Positions 1 through 8,462 of a stretch of DNA of 64,000 nt are shown in pieces. The notes under the pieces are model-generated. The model saw nothing but the letters and a program-made list of their open reading frames with translations, was not told the origin of the DNA and made no database searches. This DNA is from Curvibacter sp. CHRR-16 (GTDB taxonomy: Bacteria; Pseudomonadota; Gammaproteobacteria; Burkholderiales; Burkholderiaceae_C): NCBI RefSeq assembly GCF_018474005.1, contig NZ_JAHCSH010000001.1:62001-126000 (forward strand), written 5' to 3'. The position numbers and the translations under genes were made by a program. Each line of letters opens with the position of its first letter. The first letter of the stretch is position 1.

Positions 1-1
1 C

Positions 2-991
2 AGTGAGATGGCATTGCAGCATGCCGGTTTGTTGGGCGATGAGCGCATTGCCGATGGGCGCATGGGCGTGGCCTATGGCTCCTCGGCTGGCAGTATGGAG
101 CCTGTCAAAGCATTTGGTCACATGCTGGAAAACGGCTCTATGCAAGGCGTTTCCTCGACCAGCTACATCCAGATGATGGGGCATACCACAGCGGTCAATA
201 TTGGTCTGTACTTTGGGTTGCAGGGGCGGGTCATTCCCACTTCCAGCGCCTGCACTTCGGGCAGTCAGGGTATTGGTTATGCCTACGAAGCCATCCGCTT
301 TGGGCGTCAGCGCATGATGCTGGCTGGTGGCGCTGAGGAGTTATCAGCCCCCAGCGCTGCGGTGTTTGACACCCTGTTTGCTACCAGTACACGCAATGAG
401 GAGCCCGCCCTCACACCGCGTCCGTTTGACGCTGGGCGCGATGGTTTGGTGGTGGGCGAGGGTGCAGCCAGTTTGGTGTTGGAAGACTACGAGCATGCAC
501 GCGAGCGTGGCGCTTCCATCTTGGCTGAGGTGGTGGGTTTTGCCTGTAACAGCGATGGTCGTCACGTGACCCAGCCTGAAGCCAGCACCATGGCCTATGC
601 CATGCGTGCAGCCTTGGCCGATGCAGGGCTGTCGGCCCACGACATTGACTACGTGAGTGCCCACGGCACAGCCACTGACCGCGGCGATGTGGCCGAATCG
701 CACGCTACCCATGCAGTGCTGGGGGATGGTGTCCCCATCAGTTCTATGAAGAGTTACCTAGGGCACACGCTGGGCGCATGTGGTGCTATCGAGGCCTGGT
801 GGACTATTGCCATGATGCGCGATGGGTGGTTTGCTCCCACCATCAATTTGCACACACCCGATCCCGCTTGTGCGCCCCTGCGGCACCTGTTACCAGAGGG
901 GTTGGCCTTGCAAGCGCAGCATGTCATGAGCAACAACTTTGCCTTTGGTGGCATCAACACCTCGCTCATTTTCAAGCGCTGGGAGAACTGA
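2..991 (+). CDS. Beta-ketoacyl-ACP synthase, FabF-like (5' end missing)
   Basis: This is a condensing enzyme that extends an acyl or polyene chain on an acyl carrier protein. The frame is open to the left edge, and about 80 N-terminal residues are missing compared with FabF (about 410 residues), so the Met at position 8 is not the true start. The Cys-His-His set is complete: Cys82 counted from that Met in an SACTSG context, His in AHGTATDRGD, and His in the GHTLGA loop. It is therefore a catalytic ketosynthase and not a chain-length factor. Its stop overlaps the start of a second ketosynthase by one base, and a phosphopantetheinyl transferase follows. That set fits the end of an aryl-polyene-type cluster better than housekeeping fatty-acid synthesis, which is inference. 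Confidence 0.85.
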   Translation, partial: SEMALQHAGLLGDERIADGRMGVAYGSSAGSMEPVKAFGHMLENGSMQGVSSTSYIQMMGHTTAVNIGLYFGLQGRVIPTSSACTSGSQGIGYAYEAIRFGRQRMMLAGGAEELSAPSAAVFDTLFATSTRNEEPALTPRPFDAGRDGLVVGEGAASLVLEDYEHARERGASILAEVVGFACNSDGRHVTQPEASTMAYAMRAALADAGLSAHDIDYVSAHGTATDRGDVAESHATHAVLGDGVPISSMKSYLGHTLGACGAIEAWWTIAMMRDGWFAPTINLHTPDPACAPLRHLLPEGLALQAQHVMSNNFAFGGINTSLIFKRWEN

Positions 992-2232
992 TGACACAGC
1001 CAGCACGACATTTGCGACGCGTGGCAATCACCGGCATGGGCATAGTCTCGTGCTTGGGCAACGATTTGCAGACCGTGAGTGCCAGTTTGCGCGAGCAGCG
1101 TTCGGGCATTGCGTTTGTGCCCGAATATGCCCAGAAGGGTTTTTTAAGCCAAGTGGCAGGGGTGCCCGATACCAGCGCATTGCCTGCCGTGGCGCGCAAA
1201 TGGAGCCGCTTTATGGCCGCCCCCGCGCTCTATGCTTACCATGCGTGTAGCAGTGCCTTGCAGGATGCAGGTATACAGCCTGAGCAGCTGCGCCACCCCA
1301 AGGCTGGTGTAGTGGTGGGGTCGGCAGCATGCTCGTTTGCTGAGTTCACGCAGATGCTGGACACCCTGCACAGCAAGGGAGTGCGTAAGGTGTTGCCTTA
1401 TTCGGTGCCGCGCATCATGAGCAACTCCGCCTCGGCGGTACTCTCTACTATGCTGGGCATGCAAGGCATTAGTGTGACGGTGGCATCGGCTTGCGCTAGC
1501 GCGGGGCATGCGCTGGGTATGGCTGCAGACTTGATCCGCTGTGGACGGCAAGACATTATTCTCTCTGGCGGTAGCGATGAGGTGGCATGGACTATTACGC
1601 TGCCTTTTGACGCCATGGGTGCCTTGGCCACAGCGCGCAAAGACAATACGGCTTCGCGCCCCTATGACGCCCAGCGTGATGGCTTTGTCATCGCTGGGGG
1701 GGCTGGTGTACTGGTGCTCGAAGAAATGGAGCATGCTCGCCGCCGGGGCGCACGCATTTATGCCGAATTGGCCGGGGTGGGTTACAGCAGCGACGGGGTG
1801 GACATGATCAGCCCCAGTCCACAGGGGGCTGCCCAAGCCATGCGCGATGCCTTGCAGGATGCCGATTGCGCCTCCCTGCAGGAGGTGGACTACATCAACG
1901 CACATGGAACCTCTACCCCCATAGGGGATGTGAGCGAGTTGCAAGCCATAGGTCAGGTGTTCGGTGCACAGATGCCGTTGATCTCGTCCACCAAGGGTTT
2001 GAGTGGGCATTCGCTCGGTGCGGCGGCAGCGCATGAATTGATTTACAGCTTGCTCATGTTGCAAGAAGGATTCATTGCTGGGTGCGCGCATGTAGAGCAG
2101 CTCGACCCGGCTTGTGCTGATTACCGTCTCTTGCTGCAAAACCGTGCCCAGCGCATCCATACGGTGATGAGCAACAGCTTTGGCTTTGGTGGCACGAACG
2201 TGAGTTTGCTGCTGCGTCGACTGGCGCACTAG
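991..2232 (+). CDS. Beta-ketoacyl-ACP synthase, FabB/KAS I-like
   Basis: This is a 413-residue ketosynthase that condenses malonyl-ACP with an acyl-ACP. The start is the ATG at 991, which overlaps the TGA of the previous gene (TGATG) and gives the normal N-terminus ending in RRVAITGMGIVSCLGN. The catalytic residues are all visible: Cys168 (ASACAS), His305 (AHGTSTP) and His340 (GHSLGA). The GFGGTN loop near the C-terminus is also present. Two different intact ketosynthases in tandem, without fabD, fabG or acpP beside them, are typical of type II pigment clusters such as aryl polyenes. The rest of such a cluster would lie to the left, outside the window. Confidence 0.88.
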   Translation: MTQPARHLRRVAITGMGIVSCLGNDLQTVSASLREQRSGIAFVPEYAQKGFLSQVAGVPDTSALPAVARKWSRFMAAPALYAYHACSSALQDAGIQPEQLRHPKAGVVVGSAACSFAEFTQMLDTLHSKGVRKVLPYSVPRIMSNSASAVLSTMLGMQGISVTVASACASAGHALGMAADLIRCGRQDIILSGGSDEVAWTITLPFDAMGALATARKDNTASRPYDAQRDGFVIAGGAGVLVLEEMEHARRRGARIYAELAGVGYSSDGVDMISPSPQGAAQAMRDALQDADCASLQEVDYINAHGTSTPIGDVSELQAIGQVFGAQMPLISSTKGLSGHSLGAAAAHELIYSLLMLQEGFIAGCAHVEQLDPACADYRLLLQNRAQRIHTVMSNSFGFGGTNVSLLLRRLAH

Positions 2233-2259
2233 CAGAGTTCTGCACTGAAGGGGCAACGC

Positions 2260-2919
2260 ATGCATTACCAGCGCTACTCGGCTCCTGAGGGGGTAGAGGT
2301 GCAAATAGCGCTGGCCTATATGCCGCCGCTAGAGGCCTTGCCTTTGCCTCAGCGCCGTCAAGCGCAAAGCCATGCTGCCCGCCAGATGGCGCGCTGGTTG
2401 CTATCCGAGAGTTACCCGTCCGTGGCTCCTGATGCTTGGGGGCTGGAGGGCGGGGGGCGGCATGTGCTGCGGGTGGTGGCCCCCATGCGGCTTTCCATCA
2501 GTCTCTCGCACCGCGATGGCTGGTTGGCTTGTGCTGTGAGCAAACTGCTGCGTGTGGGTATCGATATCGAACGCTATCCAGCGCCTAGCTTGGCGGATGA
2601 ACAAACATGGCCGCTGTATTTGCATGCGCAAGAACAAATCCAAATGGCGCAACTCCGTGCCGAAGAGCGCTCCTTGCAAGCGATGCAGCTATGGTGTCGC
2701 AAAGAAGCGTGGCTCAAAGCCAGTCACTGTGCACATGCCATCGGTATGGAAAGCGTGCTGGTGCAATCTGATGGATCGGTGGCGGCTGTACCCGCTACTC
2801 CGAGCCACCCGGCTATACCGCGTTTAGACACAGCAGCATGGCCGCTGCCACTGTGCCATGTGGGTGCCCACAACCAAGGTGACGGCATTAGCGCTGTGCT
2901 GGCCTTGGCGTGGGGCTGA
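2260..2919 (+). CDS. 4'-phosphopantetheinyl transferase, Sfp type
   Basis: This protein of 219 residues would attach the phosphopantetheine arm of CoA to a carrier-protein serine. The two superfamily signatures are present: VGIDIE at residues 98-103 (Mg-binding Asp and Glu) and WCRKEAWLKA at 145-154. A third region, LSISLSHRDGW, contains the His that usually precedes the active site. It lies 27 bp downstream of the ketosynthases on the same strand, which suggests that it activates their partner acyl carrier protein. It is not the small AcpS type, judged by its length and two-lobed layout. Its specificity cannot be told from sequence. Confidence 0.85.
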   Translation: MHYQRYSAPEGVEVQIALAYMPPLEALPLPQRRQAQSHAARQMARWLLSESYPSVAPDAWGLEGGGRHVLRVVAPMRLSISLSHRDGWLACAVSKLLRVGIDIERYPAPSLADEQTWPLYLHAQEQIQMAQLRAEERSLQAMQLWCRKEAWLKASHCAHAIGMESVLVQSDGSVAAVPATPSHPAIPRLDTAAWPLPLCHVGAHNQGDGISAVLALAWG

Positions 2920-2943
2920 GTGGTATGGAGTGGGTGTAGCGCC

Positions 2944-4608
2944 TTACTTTTTCTTGGATTTGGTAGCTGCTTTGGCCTGGCTGCTTTTGGCGGCGGCTTT
3001 GGTGGTGCTAGTGCGGGTGGCTTGAGCGGTCTTCTTACCAGGCAACATCAGCACAACGCTTTGTCCGGGCTTGAAGCTGGCTTTGACGCTGCTCAGTTTG
3101 TTCCATTGGGCTACGTTTTCGGCGCTTACTTTGTACTTGGTGGCAATGCTGCTGACGGTATCTTTCTTGCCCGCTTTGACGGTGACGCGGCGCAACACGA
3201 TTTCGGGGGCAAAGCTCACTGCACCAGTGTCGGCAATGCGCTCGTTCACATCCCGGCCATTTTCTTTGCGGTGTACCAGCAAGGTGGAGCCGGTTTTGAT
3301 GAGCATGCGTGGGGGGATGGTGTTGACTTGGCGCAGCTCCGATTCGCTCATGCCAACCATCTGGGCTGCATCTTTAGGGTGCAAGGTTTTGGGAGCCACC
3401 CAAGCAGTCCAAGTGGCCAGTTGGCCTTTGTAGTGGGCCAGATTTTTTTGGAAAATTTCCGCGTTGTCCCATGGCAACAAGATTTGCGGTGTACCAGCGG
3501 CCAAAATCACAGGGCGGCTCATGGATGGGTTGAGTGATTTGAAGTCATCCAAGGCTACATCAGCCAGCTTGGCTGCCAGCGTAACGTCTATGTCGCGGTG
3601 GATGGTCACGCTGTCAAAGTAGGGGTGGTTGGGTATGACAGGCACTTTGCTGCCGTACAAGTCGGGATCAAACACGATGTTTTTGACCGCTTGCAGCTTG
3701 GGCACGTACAGGCGTGTTTCAGCGGGCATGCGCAAGCTTTCGTAGTTGCCGGGTAGGCCTGCTTTGGTGTTGCGGGCGATGGCGCGCTGCACATTGCCTT
3801 CGCCCCAGTTGTAGGCGGCCAAAGCCAAGTGCCAGTCACCAAACATGGCGTACAGGCGTTGCAGGTAGTCCAACGCGGCACGGGTGGAGGCCAGCACATC
3901 GCGGCGGTCATCCCGGAAGATGTTTTGTTTGAGGTCAAAGTGCTTGCCAGTTGCAGGCATGAACTGCCACATACCAGCGGCTTTGGCGCTCGATACCGCT
4001 TGGGGGTTGAAAGCACTTTCGATGAAGGGCAGTAGTGCCAGCTCGGTGGGCATATTGCGCAGTTCCAGTTCCTCCACGATGTGGAACAGGTATTTGCGCG
4101 AGCGCTCGGTCATGCGCTCGATGTAGTCGGGCCGATTGGCATACCACTGTTCGCGGTCACGTACCAAATCATTGTCCAGCGTGGGCATGGCTGCACCACG
4201 CCGAATGCGCTCCCACAAGTCGCGGGGAGCAGACAGTTGCACGATAGAGCGAGAAGACGGTTCTGCCGTTTGCAATGGGCTGGGAGCAGCGGCATCGCTG
4301 CTGCTCGCCAAGTTGGGCATTGGCTCTGCGGGGGGGCTGGCTGTGCTTGCAGCACTGCTAGCTGTGGCACTGGGCGTGGGCACGCTGTTGGTGCTAGGCG
4401 CTGGGTTGGGTTTGGTGGTTTTGTTCAGGTCACGGCTGTCACGCAGGGTCAGCTTGTCGTTGCTGCTGGGCTTGGCGGGTGCCGGTTTGGTTGCTGGGGT
4501 GGGGGTTGTAGCCACGGGGGCTGGCTGGGTGGGCACGTCTAGCGGAACAGAGGTGCAGCCTGCAGCCAGCAAGGCCACGCTGAGGGTGAGAAGGGTGAAG
4601 CGGATCAT
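2944..4608 (-). CDS. mltD: Membrane-bound lytic murein transglycosylase D
   Basis: This cell-wall lyase cleaves the MurNAc-GlcNAc bond to form 1,6-anhydro ends. The 554-residue product begins with a lipoprotein signal (LLAAGC, Cys18), so it is probably anchored in the outer membrane. A low-complexity Pro/Ala/Ser linker runs to about residue 130. The SLT domain follows, with the catalytic Glu near residue 196 in LLPFIESAFNP, then GMWQFMPATGKHF and AYNWGEGNV. A LysM peptidoglycan-binding module lies at about 470-515, with a weaker one before it, and the tail is Lys-rich. The start overlaps the gloB stop by 4 bp, so the two are probably co-transcribed. The mltD-gloB pairing also occurs in E. coli. 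Confidence 0.92.
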   Translation of the reverse strand: MIRFTLLTLSVALLAAGCTSVPLDVPTQPAPVATTPTPATKPAPAKPSSNDKLTLRDSRDLNKTTKPNPAPSTNSVPTPSATASSAASTASPPAEPMPNLASSSDAAAPSPLQTAEPSSRSIVQLSAPRDLWERIRRGAAMPTLDNDLVRDREQWYANRPDYIERMTERSRKYLFHIVEELELRNMPTELALLPFIESAFNPQAVSSAKAAGMWQFMPATGKHFDLKQNIFRDDRRDVLASTRAALDYLQRLYAMFGDWHLALAAYNWGEGNVQRAIARNTKAGLPGNYESLRMPAETRLYVPKLQAVKNIVFDPDLYGSKVPVIPNHPYFDSVTIHRDIDVTLAAKLADVALDDFKSLNPSMSRPVILAAGTPQILLPWDNAEIFQKNLAHYKGQLATWTAWVAPKTLHPKDAAQMVGMSESELRQVNTIPPRMLIKTGSTLLVHRKENGRDVNERIADTGAVSFAPEIVLRRVTVKAGKKDTVSSIATKYKVSAENVAQWNKLSSVKASFKPGQSVVLMLPGKKTAQATRTSTTKAAAKSSQAKAATKSKKK

Positions 4609-5378
4609 TGAAATTGGTTCTTCCAGTGCCGGAGGGTGGCAAAAGCCCCGTGTTGCGTCACATAGTCAGCGTCGTACTGCCGCAGCGCTTGCACGATGTG
4701 CGGCTGCTGCCAGCGCAGGAAGGGGTTGATCCGCTTTTCCTGCGCGATGCTGGTGGGCAACGTGGGCTTTTCCAACGCTCTGAGTGTTTGACAGTCTTGT
4801 TGGTGGGCCATTATGTCCGGGTTGCCGGGCTCTACAGCTTGGGCAAAGCGGAGGTTGGAGAGAGTGTATTCATGGGCTGGATAAACCCGGGTAGCAGCGG
4901 GTAATGCGGCCAAGCGCTCCAGCGACTGCTGTAGCTGCGCGATGGTGCCATCAAATACCCGGCCACAGCCGGCGCTAAACAGGGCATCGCCGCAAAACAG
5001 CACGCCTTCTGGCAATGCTTGGGTGCTGTAGTAAGCCACGTGGCTGGCGGTATGGCCTGGCACACCCAGCACTTGCCATTGGTAGCCCAAAAGCTCAAGT
5101 ACCATGCCATCGGCGACAGATTGGTAGGGGCAGTCCAAGGGCGTAGTGAAATGCGGGCAGTACACGCTAGCCCCCGTAGCTTGTTGCAAAGTGGGTACGC
5201 CGCCAGTGTGGTCGGCATGGTGGTGCGTCACTACAATCGCCCGCAACGCAAGGCCCAAGGTCTGCAAGGCGGTTTGCACAGGCTGCGCTTGCCCCGGATC
5301 GACCACCAGAGCGTCTTGCCCGTTGTGCATCAACCAGATGTAGTTGTCCGAGAAAGCATTCAGCGCAAGCAGTTCCAT
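4605..5378 (-). CDS. gloB: Hydroxyacylglutathione hydrolase (glyoxalase II)
   Basis: This cytosolic metallo-beta-lactamase-fold enzyme hydrolyses S-lactoylglutathione in methylglyoxal detoxification. The binuclear metal motif THHHADH is at residues 51-57. Further metal ligands are seen in VPGHTASH and FCGDALF, and HEYTLSNLRFA is the family substrate-site segment. The length of 257 residues is normal. The gene order gloB, divergent methyltransferase, rnhA matches gloB-yafS-rnhA of E. coli. Its ATG and that of the divergent methyltransferase share two bases, so each promoter must lie inside the other gene. Confidence 0.93.
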   Translation of the reverse strand: MELLALNAFSDNYIWLMHNGQDALVVDPGQAQPVQTALQTLGLALRAIVVTHHHADHTGGVPTLQQATGASVYCPHFTTPLDCPYQSVADGMVLELLGYQWQVLGVPGHTASHVAYYSTQALPEGVLFCGDALFSAGCGRVFDGTIAQLQQSLERLAALPAATRVYPAHEYTLSNLRFAQAVEPGNPDIMAHQQDCQTLRALEKPTLPTSIAQEKRINPFLRWQQPHIVQALRQYDADYVTQHGAFATLRHWKNQFQ

Positions 5379-6186
5379 GAGCGGTCGAATTATAAATTTG
5401 CACGATTGGCTACAGACCCCCGCCGGACAGTACCTGTGCGCATGGGAAGCTCCGCTGTTGCAAGAGGCGGTGGCCGATGTGTTTGGCTACCACGCGCTGC
5501 AGTTGGGCAGTCCCAGCATACCGGTATTGCATGCCAACCGCATGCCGCACCGTTGGCAAGCGTGTGTGCACTGGCAAGGGGAAGATGTCATTGCCAGTGC
5601 CCGAACCCAAGGCGCACAAGTGGTTCTCGATTGCGGTGCCTTGCCTTTTCCAGGGCGCAGCTTGGATTTGGTGGTCATGCCCCACACACTGGAGACGGCA
5701 CACGATCCCTATGCCATCTTGCGCGAAGTGGAGCGAGTGTTGGTGCCCGAGGGCAAGTTGGTGTTGTCGGGCCTGAACCCATGGAGTTTGTGGGGCCTGC
5801 AGCTGGGGGCAGCCTACCGCTGGCCTACTCCCAAAAGCGTCAATGCCGATCAGCTCGATGACGGACGCCCACACTGGTTGTCTTACCCTCGTTTGCGCGA
5901 TTGGCTGCATTTGCTGGGGTTGGAGGTAGAGGTGGTGCACTGCGGGGCGTTTCGGCCTGCGTGTGCCAGTCAGGAGTGGTTGCACCGCTGGCGTTGGCTC
6001 GATGCCGTGGGGCGGCGTTGGTGGCCTGTGCTGGGTGCTGCCTATGTGCTGGTGGCGATCAAGCGGGTGCATGGCATGCGCTTGATAGAGCCCGCACGTA
6101 CCAAGCGCTATGCCCGCAGCCGACCCATTGCCGTGGCCTCGCAGCGGGTGCGCCGCACCCCTGCGCATGAATACAAGGATGAGTGA
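5377..6186 (+). CDS. SAM-dependent methyltransferase, YafS-like
   Basis: This 269-residue protein resembles class I methyltransferases of the Methyltransf_11 type. A core stretch has VVLDCGALPF, then DLVVMPHTLE and a helix-strand pair ending in GKLVLSGLNPWSLWG. The glycine-rich SAM motif I is degenerate. I chose the ATG at 5377 over an upstream TTG because it gives the natural N-terminus and less overlap with gloB. Its place between gloB and rnhA is that of yafS in E. coli, a gene without a firmly known role. The stop directly abuts the rnhA start, so the two are probably one operon. The substrate is unknown. Confidence 0.8.
   Translation: MSGRIINLHDWLQTPAGQYLCAWEAPLLQEAVADVFGYHALQLGSPSIPVLHANRMPHRWQACVHWQGEDVIASARTQGAQVVLDCGALPFPGRSLDLVVMPHTLETAHDPYAILREVERVLVPEGKLVLSGLNPWSLWGLQLGAAYRWPTPKSVNADQLDDGRPHWLSYPRLRDWLHLLGLEVEVVHCGAFRPACASQEWLHRWRWLDAVGRRWWPVLGAAYVLVAIKRVHGMRLIEPARTKRYARSRPIAVASQRVRRTPAHEYKDE
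5389..5394 (-). promoter_or_regulatory. Possible -10 box for gloB-mltD
   Basis: On the minus strand the sequence reads TATAAT, about 10 bp upstream of the gloB ATG and inside the start of the divergent methyltransferase gene. The -35 region at the right distance is poor. If used, the gloB mRNA would have almost no leader. Confidence 0.35.
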
Positions 6187-6648
6187 ATGGAAAAAGCCCT
6201 GACACGGGTGGTGGTCTACACCGATGGTGCCTGCAAGGGTAATCCCGGCCCCGGTGGCTGGGGGGCCTTGCTGCGTGCTGTCGATGGCACCGAAAAAGAG
6301 CTGTTTGGTGGCGAACGTGATACCACCAACAACCGCATGGAAATGATGGCAGTGATCCAAGCCTTGACGGCGCTGCGCCGCCCCTGTGCAGTGGAGTTGC
6401 ATGTGGATAGCCAGTACGTGCTCAAAGGCATGACCGAATGGCTGCCGGGCTGGAAGGCCAAAGGTTGGGTGACGGCTGCTAAACAACCTGTCAAAAACGC
6501 CGATTTATGGCAGCAGCTCGATGCACTGGTCAATGGGCAAGGCCACCGCATTGAATGGCGTTGGGTTAAAGGCCACGCAGGCGACCCCGGTAACGAGCAT
6601 GCCGATGCACTGGCCAACCGCGGGGTAGAGCTGGCTTTGGGGCGCTAG
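6187..6648 (+). CDS. rnhA: Ribonuclease HI
   Basis: This 153-residue enzyme degrades the RNA strand of RNA-DNA hybrids such as R-loops and Okazaki primers. All four acidic catalytic residues are visible: Asp in [16 protein letters not shown], Glu in NNRMEMMA, Asp in [10 protein letters not shown], and Asp in [10 protein letters not shown] basic protrusion (GWKAKGW) is also present. The ATG directly follows the stop of the methyltransferase gene. The 3' end overlaps the convergent mobA by 4 bp. Confidence 0.96.
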   Translation: MEKALTRVVVYTDGACKGNPGPGGWGALLRAVDGTEKELFGGERDTTNNRMEMMAVIQALTALRRPCAVELHVDSQYVLKGMTEWLPGWKAKGWVTAAKQPVKNADLWQQLDALVNGQGHRIEWRWVKGHAGDPGNEHADALANRGVELALGR

Positions 6649-7304
6649 TGGCCCACCACGTAGTCGGCGCTGTGGTTCAGGTTGGCAAAGGCGTCAGGGC
6701 TATCGCTCTCTACCGTGGCCCAGACCATGGGTAGGCTGGCGTACCAGTCTTGCACGCGCCGTGTGCCTGCATGTAGCGCTGCATCCAGCGCATCGAGCAC
6801 ATCCAGACAGACCAAGCACACCAGTGGTTGTGGGCCCTGTGCGGTGCTGACAGCAGCAAGCCGTGTAGAGGCTGGTGCAGCACGCAGCGCTTGCTGCAAG
6901 CGGTACAGCGTGTGGGTTGGTAGGTGCAGCATGTCGCAGGGGCAAAACAGCAGCCACTCTAGGTTGGTTTGGCTTTGGGCCCAGCGCAGGCTGCTGAGCA
7001 TGCCTGCCAAGGGGCCTGCTTGCAGGTGTTGGTGGTCACTCCAAACCGGGTAACCCAGTGTTTGGTAGCGTTCGATGTGGCGGTTGGCGTTGATGCCAAA
7101 GCGCTGCAGCAGCGTGCTATCGGTGGTGGGATCTGTTTGCTGTTGCAACTGCCCCAGTACGTGTTGCACCATGGGCTGCTGTTGGTAAAGAAGCCAACCC
7201 TTGTCACGTCCTCCAACGCGGCGACCTTGACCGCCCGCTAGTACCACGGCACAGGTGTTGTCTGTGTGGGGGAGTGCGCGGGTTGGCGCAGAGTGTTCAG
7301 CCAC
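6645..7304 (-). CDS. mobA: Molybdenum cofactor guanylyltransferase
   Basis: This enzyme attaches GMP to molybdopterin to form the bis-MGD cofactor of DMSO-reductase-family enzymes. The nucleotide-binding start is [17 protein letters not shown], with the family LAGG and RxGG residues, and the acidic [10 protein letters not shown] follows. The product is 219 residues. The start is GTG at 7304, overlapping the end of moaA by 8 bp, so translation is probably coupled. Production of MGD implies molybdoenzymes elsewhere in the genome. Confidence 0.9.
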   Translation of the reverse strand: MAEHSAPTRALPHTDNTCAVVLAGGQGRRVGGRDKGWLLYQQQPMVQHVLGQLQQQTDPTTDSTLLQRFGINANRHIERYQTLGYPVWSDHQHLQAGPLAGMLSSLRWAQSQTNLEWLLFCPCDMLHLPTHTLYRLQQALRAAPASTRLAAVSTAQGPQPLVCLVCLDVLDALDAALHAGTRRVQDWYASLPMVWATVESDSPDAFANLNHSADYVVGH

Positions 7305-8382
7305 CGATGTAGCTCATTTCTATGCGGCGCAAGGGCTGGTCGACTACCGTATTCGGTATTTGGCCCAAGCTGCGCAGCTCGGAATAGCGGTCTTGCCGTT
7401 GCTGCCAGATAGTGGCAATGCGTGTTTGCAGCGTGGTGTCATCTACGCCATTGCGCAGCAGGCTGCGCAAATCGTGGCCTTGGTGGGCAAACAGGCACAG
7501 GTAAAGCTGTCCTTCGGTGGACAAGCGTGCACGCGTGCAGCTACGGCAAAAGGCTTGGCTCACGCTGCTGATAAAGCCCAACTCCCCTAAGCTGGGGTCT
7601 GCTCCCGTGCTGTTGGTGCGGCAGTAGCCCCAGCGGGTCGCGGTTTCGCCGCTCTGGCGTGGTAGTTCGGTCAGATGGAAGTGCTGCTGTAGCTGGGCCA
7701 GTAATTGCTCCGAGGGAACCACTTGCTTGGCTTGCCAGCCATTGGTGCTGCCAACGTCCATGTACTCAATAAAGCGCAGTGCCACGTTGTGCCCATGGAA
7801 GTAGCGTGCCATAGGCAGCACTTCATGGTCGTTCACACCGCGCTGCACCACCATGTTGATTTTGATGCGGCCAAACCCCGCCGACTGCGCAGTGGCTATG
7901 CCTTCAAGCACGCTGTGCACGGGAAAGTCCATGTCATTCATGCGGCGGAAAGTAGCGTCGTCTAGGCTGTCTAAGCTGACGGTGATCCGGGTCAGTCCCG
8001 CATCTTTGAGGGCACGTGCTTTTTGGGTCAGCAGGGAGCCATTGGTGGTCAGGGCCAAATCCAGTGGGTGACCATCTGGCGTGCGTAGCATCGCCAGTTG
8101 CTCGACCAAGCGTTCTATGTTTTTGCGCAGCAGGGGTTCACCGCCAGTAAGCCGTATCTTGCGTACACCCAAAGCCACGAATTGGCGTGCCAAGCGGGTG
8201 ATTTCTTCAAAGCTGAGCAAAGCACTATGGGGCAGGTAAGGGTAGTCTTTGCCAAACACTGCCTTGGGCATGCAGTAGGCGCAGCGAAAGTTGCAGCGAT
8301 CGGTCACGCTGATGCGCAAGTCATGCAGTGGGCGATTCAGTGTGTCCAGAAGCGGCAAAAACGGTTGCAAAGTAGAGGGCAT
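7297..8382 (-). CDS. moaA: GTP 3',8-cyclase (molybdopterin synthesis)
   Basis: This radical-SAM enzyme makes the first intermediate of molybdenum cofactor from GTP, together with MoaC. The SAM cluster motif CNFRCAYC follows SVTDR near the N-terminus, and TGGEPLLR is the SAM-binding strand. The C-terminal cluster ligands are in CRSCTRARL and the later LCLF. Many MoaA proteins end in double glycine and this one does too (SYIGG). I chose the ATG at 8382 (361 residues); a TTG 27 bp upstream is possible. It is the first gene of a moaA-mobA operon, and no other Moco genes are nearby. Confidence 0.93.
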   Translation of the reverse strand: MPSTLQPFLPLLDTLNRPLHDLRISVTDRCNFRCAYCMPKAVFGKDYPYLPHSALLSFEEITRLARQFVALGVRKIRLTGGEPLLRKNIERLVEQLAMLRTPDGHPLDLALTTNGSLLTQKARALKDAGLTRITVSLDSLDDATFRRMNDMDFPVHSVLEGIATAQSAGFGRIKINMVVQRGVNDHEVLPMARYFHGHNVALRFIEYMDVGSTNGWQAKQVVPSEQLLAQLQQHFHLTELPRQSGETATRWGYCRTNSTGADPSLGELGFISSVSQAFCRSCTRARLSTEGQLYLCLFAHQGHDLRSLLRNGVDDTTLQTRIATIWQQRQDRYSELRSLGQIPNTVVDQPLRRIEMSYIGG

Positions 8383-8462
8383 GCCAGTATTGTGCGGTGA
8401 CTGTGACAATACACCTTGTTATGCACAGATAAATCGGTGGAAATTGGGAGCCACCACACCAG

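Noticed and set aside
3000..3050. GTAGCTGC near the end of mltD as another repeat copy
   Set aside because: Only the short GTAGCTGC word matches; the flanks do not, and the codons are Ala/Lys-rich low complexity.
2920..3537. Long open frame on the plus strand opposite mltD, rich in Gly and Ala
   Set aside because: It is the antisense of the mltD C-terminal coding region, with no domain; mltD is clearly the real gene.
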